Source: an uncultured Bacteroides sp. (GTDB lineage: Bacteria > Bacteroidota > Bacteroidia > Bacteroidales > Bacteroidaceae). From it: a stretch of 51,865 nt of DNA. Under the pieces are notes generated by a model. It was not told the DNA's origin. It worked only from the letters and a program-made list of their open reading frames with translations, and searched no databases. The DNA lies in the NCBI GenBank assembly GCA_902388495.1, contig CABMPP010000028.1, forward strand, positions 1 through 51,865, given 5' to 3'. Position 1 is the stretch's first letter. The number at the start of each line of letters is the position of its first letter. Made by a program: the position numbers and the translations under genes. This document shows, in pieces, positions 24,743 through 33,933 of the stretch.

Positions 24743-26005
24743 ATGGAAAAGAAACTTTTAATACAGATAAAGAACGAGTGGCGCTCCAATCTTTGGTTGG
24801 TGCTGGAACTGCTGGTAGTGAGTGTGGTGATGTGGTATATAGTGGACTATATCTACACACGAGCCGCCACCTACCTGGAACCGCGCGGTTTTGACGTGGA
24901 GCATTGTTACTTGGTGGAGATGGGCCAGCTGACGGAGAAGAGTCCCGACTTTGTGGCGGAGCAGAACTACGAGCAGCACTATGCCGATATCATGGAGCTG
25001 GTGGAGCGGCTGAAGCGTCGCCCCGAGATTGAGGCGGTGAGCCTTTCGCAGAACTCCTATCCCTATAATGGCAGCAACAGTACGTCCGAGGTGCGCTATG
25101 ATACGCTGGCTTCGCCCAACTGGACCATACGACGGATGGTGACGCCCGACTTTGTGCGTGTGTTTCGGTATCGAGGAGTGAATGGGGAGACGCCCGAACA
25201 GCTTGCGGAGATGCTGGACAAGAACGAGTTACTGGTGTCGAACAACCTCTTCAGGAAATACGACATACCGATGAGCGAGTTCGTCGGAAAGCCGTTCTAT
25301 GTTATGGGAGATACTACCCAGTCCGTCCGCCTGGCAGCCGCTTTGCAGGATGTACGCTACAGCGATTTTCAGCAGGCACGCAGCAGCTATTGCATGGTGT
25401 ACAACCTACTGGATATAAACCGTACGAACCCGGGCTGGATAAACACCGACAATGAGCTTTGCCTGCGCGTGAAGGACGACCAGGATCGGGACTTCATCGA
25501 GCGGTTGAAGGCGGACAGTGAAAAGCAGTTTCGTGTAGGTAACATCTTCATTTCCGAAGTGCGCTCTTTCCAGGATATCTGGCGCAACTTCCAGCAGATG
25601 CAGTACAATGAACTGCGCAATTATATGATGGGTATGGGATTCTTGTTGCTGAATATTTTCCTCGGCCTGCTGGGAACTTTCTGGTTCCGTACACAGCAAC
25701 GCCGTTCGGAGATTGCACTGCACAAGGCACACGGTGCTACAGATAAAGCCATCTTCAGCCGTTTGCTTTGTGAAGGGGTGTTGTTGCTGGCAATTGTAAC
25801 GCCTGTCGCTCTTATCATTGATTATAACCTTGCTAATCTGGAACTGAACTCCTGGCGCAACGGGACGACGCTGGAATGGGGACGCTTGTTGCTCTGTGCC
25901 GTTATCAGCTTTGTACTTATAGCCTTGATGATAGCTATTGGTATCGGTATTCCGGCGCGCAAGGCAATGAAGATACAGCCTGCTGAGGCACTGCACGACG
26001 AGTAG
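24743..26005 (+). CDS. FtsX/MacB-type ABC permease B3
   Basis: A 420-residue type B permease. I start it at ATG 24743 ('MEKKLLIQIKNEWRSNLWLV'), not at 24704, because the earlier start would overlap A3 by 26 bases and the chosen one matches the B4 start. The FtsX loop reads 'RRSEIALHKAHGAT' and it ends 'MKIQPAEALHDE', a tag shared with B4 and B5. A 60-base gap, the largest inside the block, separates it from A4; I see no promoter there. Confidence 0.88.
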   Translation: MEKKLLIQIKNEWRSNLWLVLELLVVSVVMWYIVDYIYTRAATYLEPRGFDVEHCYLVEMGQLTEKSPDFVAEQNYEQHYADIMELVERLKRRPEIEAVSLSQNSYPYNGSNSTSEVRYDTLASPNWTIRRMVTPDFVRVFRYRGVNGETPEQLAEMLDKNELLVSNNLFRKYDIPMSEFVGKPFYVMGDTTQSVRLAAALQDVRYSDFQQARSSYCMVYNLLDINRTNPGWINTDNELCLRVKDDQDRDFIERLKADSEKQFRVGNIFISEVRSFQDIWRNFQQMQYNELRNYMMGMGFLLLNIFLGLLGTFWFRTQQRRSEIALHKAHGATDKAIFSRLLCEGVLLLAIVTPVALIIDYNLANLELNSWRNGTTLEWGRLLLCAVISFVLIALMIAIGIGIPARKAMKIQPAEALHDE

Positions 26006-26065
26006 TTACTATTGAGGGTGGCGCAATAGTACTTATATTAAGAAACTATATATATTGAACTTTAT

Positions 26066-27343
26066 ATGATACGACTTTACTTTCAACAAGCTCTCTACCA
26101 CCTGCGCGAGAATCCTATTATTACTTGGGTTTCCGTCATCGGTACGGCGCTTGCCATCTGTATGATTATGGTGCTTGTTATCACCCTGCAAGTACGTATT
26201 GTGGATTGTGAACCCGAGGTGAACCGCTCGCGTACGTTGTATGTTTCCGCTATGTCTGCCAGGGATAAAGGTGATACGAGTGGGTATTCATCCAACGCAC
26301 GTATGTCGATTCGTACCGGGCGCGAGTGCTTCAAGGCACTCACCTCGGCCGAAGCCGTCACGCTCGTCTCTATGCCGGAAAAGGTGCGCGCTTCCTTGCC
26401 TGCCGGAGCAAAGATGACGGTCGACATGGTACAGACTGATGATGCCTTCTGGAATATCTTTCAGTTTCGCTACTTGAGCGGGAAGGCTTTTACGAAAGCG
26501 GAAAGCGATGCAGGGCAGCCATGCGTTGTACTTTCGGCTACCGTGGCACGTCGCCTATTTGGTACCACGGATGCGGCAGGGAAGACGGTGCAACTGAATC
26601 ATATAGAGTATCACGTGACGGGAGTAGTAGCCGATGTTTCTGTACTCGCCACTTCCGCCTATGCACAGATATGGGTACCCTATACCTCGATAGATGCTGA
26701 GATGGCTTGGCGTGACAATACGATGGGACAAATGCGTGCTGTCATTCTTGCCCATTCATCGGCAGACTTCCCGAAGATTCGTGAGGAAGTGGAGCAACTT
26801 CGCTGCAAGTACAACGACGGTTTGCGTGATACCGAAGTATTTTATCGCGGTCAGCCGGATGCACGGTTTGCCAATCTCTATCGCGATTGGAATTCAGAGC
26901 CCGACACAAAGGCGGTGGTGCTTCGCTACACCGTCATCATCCTTATTCTTCTGCTGGTGCCTGCCATCAACCTCTCCAGCATGACGCTCTCGCGGATGCG
27001 CAGGCGTATGGCGGAGATCGGCGTGCGCAAGGCTTTCGGTGCTACAAGTGGTGAGTTGGTGCGGCAGATCTTCTTCGAGAACCTTCTGCTTACATTGCTG
27101 GCAGGCATCTTGGGGCTTCTGCTGAGCTATGCAGCCACTTTCCTGCTGAACAACTTCCTCTTCGGTAATATGATGAGTGCCTATCTCAGTGGCGAAACAT
27201 CGCTGACACCCGGTATGCTGTTATCGCCTTGGGCATTTCTCGCCGCCTTCGGCTTCTGCCTGCTGATGAATGTACTTTCGTCAGGAATACCAGCCTGGCG
27301 AGCATCGAGAATGAACATTACGGACGCTATTAATCAACGTTAA
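26066..27343 (+). CDS. FtsX/MacB-type ABC permease A4
   Basis: A 425-residue type A permease ('MIRLYFQQALYHLRENPIIT'). Spans are arranged as in the other type A genes. 'RRMAEIGVRKAFGATSGELV' is the FtsX loop. The periplasmic part contains 'YHVTGVVADVSVLATSAYAQ', parallel to 'YRVVGVVKDVSTLAERCYGQ' in A3, so A3 and A4 look like a recent duplicate pair. It is followed after 12 bases by B4. Confidence 0.88.
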   Translation: MIRLYFQQALYHLRENPIITWVSVIGTALAICMIMVLVITLQVRIVDCEPEVNRSRTLYVSAMSARDKGDTSGYSSNARMSIRTGRECFKALTSAEAVTLVSMPEKVRASLPAGAKMTVDMVQTDDAFWNIFQFRYLSGKAFTKAESDAGQPCVVLSATVARRLFGTTDAAGKTVQLNHIEYHVTGVVADVSVLATSAYAQIWVPYTSIDAEMAWRDNTMGQMRAVILAHSSADFPKIREEVEQLRCKYNDGLRDTEVFYRGQPDARFANLYRDWNSEPDTKAVVLRYTVIILILLLVPAINLSSMTLSRMRRRMAEIGVRKAFGATSGELVRQIFFENLLLTLLAGILGLLLSYAATFLLNNFLFGNMMSAYLSGETSLTPGMLLSPWAFLAAFGFCLLMNVLSSGIPAWRASRMNITDAINQR

Positions 27344-27355
27344 GAACAGACGAAC

Positions 27356-28627
27356 ATGAAAACCCTCTTGAAACAGATAAGAAACGAATGGCGTAGTAAC
27401 CTTTTCCTCTTTGTGGAACTGCTGCTTGTCTTCACCGTGTTGTGGTACATTGTAGACTGGACTGTTGTTACCGTTCGTGTCTACAATGCCCCGATGGGCT
27501 TCGATACAGACCATTGTTACAATATCGATCTTGGTAAATACACTTCGAAGGCCACCGCCTACAATCCCGCACTGACCAAAGAGGACGATATGGAGGACTT
27601 GCTGCAGATCGTAGATCGCTTGAAGCATCGCCCCGGGGTGGAAGCCGTCGCCCTTTCACATAATTGCTATCCCTATAACGAGGGCAGCAACGTCGTTCGT
27701 ATCGTCGTAGATACCGTCATGCTGCAAGCGCGCTACTTCATCATTGAGCCGGATTTCTTCCGCGTATTCCGCATCCAGGCGGCGGACGGCAGCGGCACGG
27801 ACAAACTGGTGGAAGCCGTACGCCGCAAGGAGATTGTGATAACTTCCAACCTTACGGACGATTATCCTGAGCTGGGGCTTGCCGATGCCAGTTCCCTGCT
27901 AGGGCGTGAAGTCCCTTATTGGGATCCCGATGCTCCCGTGCGCCATCGCATCGGCGCCATTGCCGCACCCGTTCGCTGGTCTCATTTCTATACCTCGCAC
28001 GAATATGGAGGTGCCTTTATTACCTCTACGCTCGATATGGACTTGTTGCTGGGGGAGTATGAGGATCCCCGCTACATCACCCTCAGCCTCCGCGTTTCCG
28101 CAGAGGAAGACCATGATTTCATTGACCGACTGATGGACGATGCTGATCGCCTTTATCAGGTAGGGAATCTCTACTTGCTCAATGTTACTTCCTTCAAGGA
28201 GTTGCGCGAAATCAGCGAGTTGGAGGACGTGAACGAGGTGAAGACACAACTTTGTGTGCTTGGCTTCCTGTTGATGAATATTTTCCTGGGAGTTATCGGT
28301 ACTTTCTGGTTCCGCACGCAGCATCGTCGCGGCGAGGTGGCGCTGCGCATGGCTATGGGCAGTTCGCGTAGCGAAATCTTCATGCGTCTGATGACTGAAG
28401 GAGTGTTGCTGCTTACCCTTGCTGCTGTGCCGGCTGCTCTCATCGCTTTCAATGTCGGTATAGCCGAACTGGTGGATGTCGGGAAAATGAATTTTACTGC
28501 CGATCGTTTCCTGCTCGGTATCGTCTTTACTTGGTTGCTTATGGCTGTGATGATTGTGGCAGGCATTTGGTATCCGGCTTCCAGAGCCATGAAGGTGCAA
28601 CCGGCCGAGGCGTTGCACGACGAATAG
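27356..28627 (+). CDS. FtsX/MacB-type ABC permease B4
   Basis: A 423-residue type B permease beginning 'MKTLLKQIRNEWRSNLFLFV', nearly the same as B3. The periplasmic segment 'LKHRPGVEAVALSHNCYPYN' mirrors 'LKRRPEIEAVSLSQNSYPYN' of B3. The FtsX loop is 'RRGEVALRMAMGSS' and it ends 'MKVQPAEALHDE'. B3 and B4 are therefore close paralogues, in keeping with duplication of an A/B unit. It is 25 bases before A5. Confidence 0.88.
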   Translation: MKTLLKQIRNEWRSNLFLFVELLLVFTVLWYIVDWTVVTVRVYNAPMGFDTDHCYNIDLGKYTSKATAYNPALTKEDDMEDLLQIVDRLKHRPGVEAVALSHNCYPYNEGSNVVRIVVDTVMLQARYFIIEPDFFRVFRIQAADGSGTDKLVEAVRRKEIVITSNLTDDYPELGLADASSLLGREVPYWDPDAPVRHRIGAIAAPVRWSHFYTSHEYGGAFITSTLDMDLLLGEYEDPRYITLSLRVSAEEDHDFIDRLMDDADRLYQVGNLYLLNVTSFKELREISELEDVNEVKTQLCVLGFLLMNIFLGVIGTFWFRTQHRRGEVALRMAMGSSRSEIFMRLMTEGVLLLTLAAVPAALIAFNVGIAELVDVGKMNFTADRFLLGIVFTWLLMAVMIVAGIWYPASRAMKVQPAEALHDE

Positions 28628-28652
28628 AAACTCCAAACACACGTTGTACACT

Positions 28653-29885
28653 ATGAAACAGATTATTGCCCTTATCCGTCAGAATCCCTTCTTCAGCGTT
28701 GTTTCTGTTATAGGAACAGCGGTGAGTATTACTTTTGTCATGGTAATCTATATGGTGTACGATATCCAGACGGCTAACATAGCTCCGGAATCGCATCGAG
28801 ACCGTATGGTGTATTCTTCTTATGGATACTCTTACCGCAAGTCCGATTATAGTAACGCCAATACGGGTATGTCTTATCGGGCTGCGCATGCCATTTTCCA
28901 GGATCTTCCCGGGGCTGAATTGGTTACTTACTTGGGCCCTACCTACATCAGATATTGCGGTTCTTCGCCGGAGCAGGGTATGCGTCGTACGGTTCGTCTG
29001 GTAGACTTGAACTATTGGCAAGTTTACGAGATACCTCTTGTGGCGGGACGTCTTTTCAGTGCTGAAGAGTTCGATGCTTGCCGTGATGTGGTCGTTATCG
29101 GTGAACAGTTGGCTCGCGAAGCCTTTGGCTCGGCAGAGGCGGCTGTTGGCAAGAACTATTTCGTGAACTTTAGTCCTAAGCGTATTGTCGGCGTTACGAA
29201 AGATGTCAGCTCGCTTTTCACCTTTGCTTATGGTGAATTGTGGATGCCATATTCTACACAAGATTCGGATCTAAGTAGCGAAGGGGTGTGGGGCTCTTTC
29301 GAAGCGATGGCTCTTGTCAAATCGGGAGTCAGCAAAGAGGAACTGAAGCAACAGATAGAACAGTCACTGGCTCGGTTCAACGAAACGCTGACGGAATACA
29401 AACTGGAACTTCCCGATCTCAGCACCTATACGGAACGTCAGTTCTTCCGTAACGATACGGTAACTCCTGCGGTGACTTGTATCATCTTGGGGCTGATACT
29501 GCTGATCGTTCCTGCTATCAATGTCAGCGGACTTATTTCTTCGCAAATGTCCCGTCGTATGTCCGAGCTTGCCGTACGAAAGTCTTATGGTGCCAGTCGT
29601 GCTGTATTGATGACTCAGTTACTTCGCGAGAATCTGGTATTGGCATTTGTGGGCACGCTGCTCGGCTTTGCATTTTCTTGCCTGTTCCTGTGGGTGGGCA
29701 AGGACTGGATGCTGGGTGACGGTGCGCCCGGGGCAAACTTTGACGTCAGCATCTGGCTGTTCCTCCGTCCTACGGTCTTTTTGGCTGTATTGGCGGTGTG
29801 TTTGTTGTTCAACTTGCTTTCCGTGTTTATTCCGGCATGGCAGGCTACGCGTCGTCCCATTGCCGAAGTACTGGGCGGAGAATAA
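28653..29885 (+). CDS. FtsX/MacB-type ABC permease A5
   Basis: A 410-residue type A permease, the shortest. The ATG at 28653 ('MKQIIALIRQNPFFSVVSVI') is preferred to an upstream TTG at 28644. The FtsX loop reads 'RRMSELAVRKSYGAS'. It lacks the 'YLKQAW' start of A1 and A2 but keeps 'KRIVGVTKDVSSLFTFAYGE', the conserved type A periplasmic motif. It lies 35 bases before B5. Confidence 0.87.
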   Translation: MKQIIALIRQNPFFSVVSVIGTAVSITFVMVIYMVYDIQTANIAPESHRDRMVYSSYGYSYRKSDYSNANTGMSYRAAHAIFQDLPGAELVTYLGPTYIRYCGSSPEQGMRRTVRLVDLNYWQVYEIPLVAGRLFSAEEFDACRDVVVIGEQLAREAFGSAEAAVGKNYFVNFSPKRIVGVTKDVSSLFTFAYGELWMPYSTQDSDLSSEGVWGSFEAMALVKSGVSKEELKQQIEQSLARFNETLTEYKLELPDLSTYTERQFFRNDTVTPAVTCIILGLILLIVPAINVSGLISSQMSRRMSELAVRKSYGASRAVLMTQLLRENLVLAFVGTLLGFAFSCLFLWVGKDWMLGDGAPGANFDVSIWLFLRPTVFLAVLAVCLLFNLLSVFIPAWQATRRPIAEVLGGE

Positions 29886-29920
29886 CGAGGCATTGATTAA
29901 ATCTAAAAACGGTAATAATT

Positions 29921-31231
29921 ATGATACACTCCATCTTGCACCAAATATGGAACCAACGCCGTAGCAACGGTTGGCTGTTCGCCGAGTTGCTGATAGTCTT
30001 TACACTGATGTGGTATTGTGTGGATGTGCTCTACAGTTTCACCCATGCCGAACGGCAACCCAAAGGTTATGACTTGGAACACGTCTATAAGGTCAGAATC
30101 TCTTATAATCCTACGCAACTCGTGTTGTGCAGCACGGCAGACAGTTTGCAGCAATTCTGGTTCAAGCCGATGGAAGAAGTGTTCAGGCGAGTCAAGCAGT
30201 ACCCTGCTGTAGAGAGTGCTGCGATGTGGCTGGGTACGGATGCATATACCCGCCGCCACATGTTTCAGGGATATACTACGGACAGCATGCATGTGGTAGC
30301 AGCCAACATTCGTTATGTATCTCCCGAATATTTCGACGTGATGCGCATTCCCATAGTGCAGGGCAGCGGTATGTTTGCTGCGGACAAGGCTGCATTTGCG
30401 AGTGATGCGGGTTCTTCTTTACTATTCTCCTCTGCCGAGTGGAATCCTTCTGCCAGCCCTCAGCCTGCTGTGATAACCTGCGATTTGGCCGACAGCCTCT
30501 TTCAGACAACTGCCGGGATCTTGACTCGTGAGTTTATGGATTACTATAGCAGCGGTTTACGCTATCGCGTTTCTGCTGTGTGTGCTTTGCAGAAGACAGA
30601 TGACTATGCCCGTTACGGACCTTTTATTCTGACACCTTTCCCGAATTGGTTCTACAAGACCCAGAATATTCCGTCTATTTCTATTCGTGTACGCCCCGAA
30701 GCCGATACAAATGATTTTTCTGCCCGTTTCTTTCAGGAGATGACTTCGCAGCTGCAAGTAGCTCCTTTCTATCTCTTCGACGTTATCAGCTACAAGGATC
30801 AGAAGATAGAGCGTGATGCGGCCGAAGGCATAACCCCTTATATCCGCAGTGCGCGTCTCATTGTGATATTCTTTGTGTTCAATGTCTTTATCGGACTGAT
30901 GGGAACCTTCTGGTTCCGTACCCGCCATCGCCATAGTGAGATTGCTTTGCGCATGGCTATGGGCAGCAGTCGTGCCAGGATACGTGCACAGTTGCTGGGT
31001 GAGGGATTGCTGCTTTTGATTGCTGCCGCCATTCCTGCTTTAGTAATATGTGCCAATATGGTTTTGGTCGATGTAACCTTTACCGAAACGACGGATGCAA
31101 GTTGGGGAAGGTTTGCTATTTGTACGCTGATAGTCCTTCTTTTGATGGCATTGATGGTGGTTGCAGGTATTTGGTATCCGGCCTCCAGGGCAATGACAGT
31201 GCAGCCTGCCGAGGCTTTACACGATGAATAG
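29921..31231 (+). CDS. FtsX/MacB-type ABC permease B5
   Basis: A 436-residue type B permease ('MIHSILHQIWNQRRSNGWLF'), closest in its start to B1. FtsX loop 'RHSEIALRMAMGSS', final tag 'MTVQPAEALHDE'. It carries an extra periplasmic insertion (~165-185, with 'SSAEWNPSASPQPAVI') absent from other type B members. It is the last gene of the locus; no hairpin terminator is evident in the 96 bases before the kinase gene, which has its own promoter-like box. Confidence 0.88.
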   Translation: MIHSILHQIWNQRRSNGWLFAELLIVFTLMWYCVDVLYSFTHAERQPKGYDLEHVYKVRISYNPTQLVLCSTADSLQQFWFKPMEEVFRRVKQYPAVESAAMWLGTDAYTRRHMFQGYTTDSMHVVAANIRYVSPEYFDVMRIPIVQGSGMFAADKAAFASDAGSSLLFSSAEWNPSASPQPAVITCDLADSLFQTTAGILTREFMDYYSSGLRYRVSAVCALQKTDDYARYGPFILTPFPNWFYKTQNIPSISIRVRPEADTNDFSARFFQEMTSQLQVAPFYLFDVISYKDQKIERDAAEGITPYIRSARLIVIFFVFNVFIGLMGTFWFRTRHRHSEIALRMAMGSSRARIRAQLLGEGLLLLIAAAIPALVICANMVLVDVTFTETTDASWGRFAICTLIVLLLMALMVVAGIWYPASRAMTVQPAEALHDE

Positions 31232-31274
31232 GTAAGTTTTTTTAATAATTTACGTTCTTTCTCAATATAACTTG

Positions 31275-31282
31275 TATATTTG
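31275..31282 (+). promoter_or_regulatory. -7 box for the sensor kinase gene
   Basis: TATATTTG matches TAnnTTTG 45 bases before the kinase ATG. No clear TTG is found at the -33 position. It suggests the kinase is transcribed separately from the permeases. Confidence 0.5.
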
Positions 31283-31327
31283 CGTGATTATTAAGAATAT
31301 TTGCGCAGATTATCCAAAGTAGAAATT

Positions 31328-33931
31328 ATGAGAAAACACCTTATCCTTCCCTTGTTAGTGGGTCTGCTATGGTTGATGCCGGAAACACTTTCGGCTGCGG
31401 AACGTACATACAATATACTTTTTATACAATCGTACACAAAGCAAACTCCTTGGCATAAAGAATTGACGGTAGGTTTGAAAGACGGATTGGAGAAGGGTGG
31501 AGTGAAAGTCAATATCGTTACTGAGTATTTGAATGCCGATTACTGGGCTTTTGCCTCCGAATGTCTCATTATGCGCCGCATCTGCGAGCGGGCCAGACAA
31601 CGGAAGACAGATTTGATTGTGACTTCCAGTGATGAAGCCTTTTTCACATTGACGCATTGTGGTGACTCCCTGCCTTTTCAGTTGCCGGTGGTAGTTTCCG
31701 GCATTAAATATCCGGATGAATCGTTGTTTAAGCGAATGCCTAATGTTTCCGGATATACCTCGACAACGAATTTCGATGTATTGCTGGAAGAGGCGATACG
31801 CCTGTTTCCTTCGCGTAAAGACTTAGTCTGTCTGTCGGACAGCAGTTTCCTCAGCCTCAAAGGTGTAAGAGCTGTGCAAGACGCTTGGGGGCGTGTGAAA
31901 AGTAAATATCCGGAGCATACTTTGCGATTGCTGAATGTGCAGGCAAATTCCATGAACTCTATTATTACCTCTATTTGTTATGATTTCAACGCATACAAGC
32001 ATATCGTTATTGCACCCAAATGGATTCCTTTCCTTTCGTTGAAACTGAAGGCTCCCGTGTTTGCCAGCCAAAACCTGGCAATGACGAATGGCGTTTTGTG
32101 TGTCTACGATGTCGAACCGTCGGAAGATACATATGCTGCCGGTAGGCAGGCTGCAAGTATATTGAAAGGGACGTTACCCGCCTCTTACGGCGTGAATAAT
32201 CTTGATGGAAGGTTACTGTTCGACTACAAGCAGCTGAAATTCTTCTATGTGAATGTAGACCGTGCCGAAAGTCGGGGCGTTATTCTGAATGTACCGTTGG
32301 GAGAACGTTATCGCATCTGGTTTATTCTTCTCTATTCGGTGATTGTAGGAGCCTTGATACTTCTGGTTGCCTGGCTTTTCCGTATCAATCGGCGTGAGTC
32401 GCGTCGGCGTATACATGCACAGACCCGCTTGCTGATACAGCATCGGTTGGTAGAACAGCGGGACGAGTTTGATAATATATTCTGCTCCATTCGCGACGGC
32501 CTGATTACTTATGATATGGATTTGCGTATTCATTTTGTCAACCGCTCATTAGTGCAGATGTTGGGGTTGCCTCCCGAAACCTATACTGCGCGTTATTATG
32601 AAGGACAGATGGCAGGTTCCATATTCCGCATTTATATGAATGGCGAGAATATTCTGCACAGCATGTTGAAGCAGGTCCGTGCAGAAAAGAAGCCGGTCAC
32701 CATTCCGGAAAAGGCTTTTATGCAGGAGATACACCAAGGAACCTATTTCCCCGTCTCCGGTGAGGTGGTGCCTATCTTTGCCAATGAGAAGATGACGGGA
32801 ATGGCAATTGTGTGCCGTAATATCTCGGAAGAGGAAATGCAAAGGCGTTTTTTCAATATGGCGGTGGAAGAAAGTTCCATTTACCCCTGGCAATACAACA
32901 TAAACTTGAAGAGTTTCCATTTCCCCGGTGGGTTATTGCAACGCTTCGGATATTTGGAGAACACGGATTTGATACCGAGGGAGAAGTTTGAGTCTTTGAT
33001 TCATACGGATGATCTGCTTCATTCACGCCAGCATTTCGATACTATCTTATTGGGGCATGACATCAATACGCGTATAAGCTTCCGCTTGCGGAATACAGAC
33101 GGAAACTATGAATGGTGGGAATTCCGCAGCACGGCGTATGATGGTCTGACGGCTGATACTCCATATATGGTATTGGGCGTTTGCCAAAGCATCCAGCGCT
33201 ATAAAGACACGGAAGAGGCCTTGATTGCTGCTCGTGACCGTGCTTTGCAGGCCGATAAACTTAAATCGGCATTCCTTGCCAATATGAGCCACGAGATTCG
33301 TACTCCTTTGAACGCCATTGTCGGCTTCTCCGATTTGCTGCAAGACCTGGATGCTTTCTCGCCGGAGGAGGTAAAACAGTTTGTGGAAACGATTAATATC
33401 AACTGTACGCTGTTGTTGGCCCTGATAAATGATATCCTCGATCTTTCGCGTATCGAGTCGGGCACTATGGACTTCAAGTTTACATCTTACAACCTGACGT
33501 ACATCATGCAGGAAGTGTACGAGTCGCAGCGCCTGAGCATGCCCAACGGGGTAGAGTTGCGTATCGAGATTCCGGGAGAGGACGGCAAGACTATCCTTAC
33601 CGATGCAGTCCGTCTGAAGCAAGTCGTAAACAACCTGATAAACAATGCCAAGAAGTTTACGGTGACCGGAAGCATTACCTTTGGCTATCAGACGGACGAG
33701 CCGGGCTATACTACCATCTACGTAGAAGATACCGGAAGTGGTATCTCCGAAGAAGCAATGAAGCATATCTTTGAACGCTTCTATAAAGCAGACAGCTTTA
33801 CGCAGGGCGCCGGTTTGGGATTAAGCATCTGCCAGACCATTGTAGACCGCCTGCACGGAACAATATCTGTTTCTTCCGAATTAGGGAAGGGGACACGCTT
33901 TGTTGTGAAGATACCGGATACGATTGAATAA
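31328..33931 (+). CDS. Membrane sensor histidine kinase with periplasmic binding-protein-like sensor
   Basis: An 867-residue kinase, started at ATG 31328, which gives a clean signal peptide ('HLILPLLVGLLWLMPETLSA'). Residues ~27-325 look like a type 1 periplasmic-binding, ABC_sub_bind-like sensor ('YNILFIQSYTKQTPWHKEL', 'DLIVTSSDEAFFTL'). One membrane span lies at ~330-352. Two PAS-like regions follow (~385-500 and ~520-630). The kinase core has 'FLANMSHEIRTPLNAIVGF' with phospho-acceptor His655, the N box 'NNLINNAKKFT' near 770, 'VEDTGSGI', and 'GAGLGLSI' near 828. No receiver domain is fused and no response regulator lies nearby, so its partner is encoded elsewhere. Placement after the transporter locus suggests, without proving, that it senses a signal for that locus. 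Confidence 0.9.
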   Translation: MRKHLILPLLVGLLWLMPETLSAAERTYNILFIQSYTKQTPWHKELTVGLKDGLEKGGVKVNIVTEYLNADYWAFASECLIMRRICERARQRKTDLIVTSSDEAFFTLTHCGDSLPFQLPVVVSGIKYPDESLFKRMPNVSGYTSTTNFDVLLEEAIRLFPSRKDLVCLSDSSFLSLKGVRAVQDAWGRVKSKYPEHTLRLLNVQANSMNSIITSICYDFNAYKHIVIAPKWIPFLSLKLKAPVFASQNLAMTNGVLCVYDVEPSEDTYAAGRQAASILKGTLPASYGVNNLDGRLLFDYKQLKFFYVNVDRAESRGVILNVPLGERYRIWFILLYSVIVGALILLVAWLFRINRRESRRRIHAQTRLLIQHRLVEQRDEFDNIFCSIRDGLITYDMDLRIHFVNRSLVQMLGLPPETYTARYYEGQMAGSIFRIYMNGENILHSMLKQVRAEKKPVTIPEKAFMQEIHQGTYFPVSGEVVPIFANEKMTGMAIVCRNISEEEMQRRFFNMAVEESSIYPWQYNINLKSFHFPGGLLQRFGYLENTDLIPREKFESLIHTDDLLHSRQHFDTILLGHDINTRISFRLRNTDGNYEWWEFRSTAYDGLTADTPYMVLGVCQSIQRYKDTEEALIAARDRALQADKLKSAFLANMSHEIRTPLNAIVGFSDLLQDLDAFSPEEVKQFVETININCTLLLALINDILDLSRIESGTMDFKFTSYNLTYIMQEVYESQRLSMPNGVELRIEIPGEDGKTILTDAVRLKQVVNNLINNAKKFTVTGSITFGYQTDEPGYTTIYVEDTGSGISEEAMKHIFERFYKADSFTQGAGLGLSICQTIVDRLHGTISVSSELGKGTRFVVKIPDTIE

Positions 33932-33933
33932 CG

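Noticed and set aside
26006..26065. Internal promoter between permeases B3 and A4
   Set aside because: The gap is longer than others, but no TAnnTTTG box or good sigma-54-like element is present.
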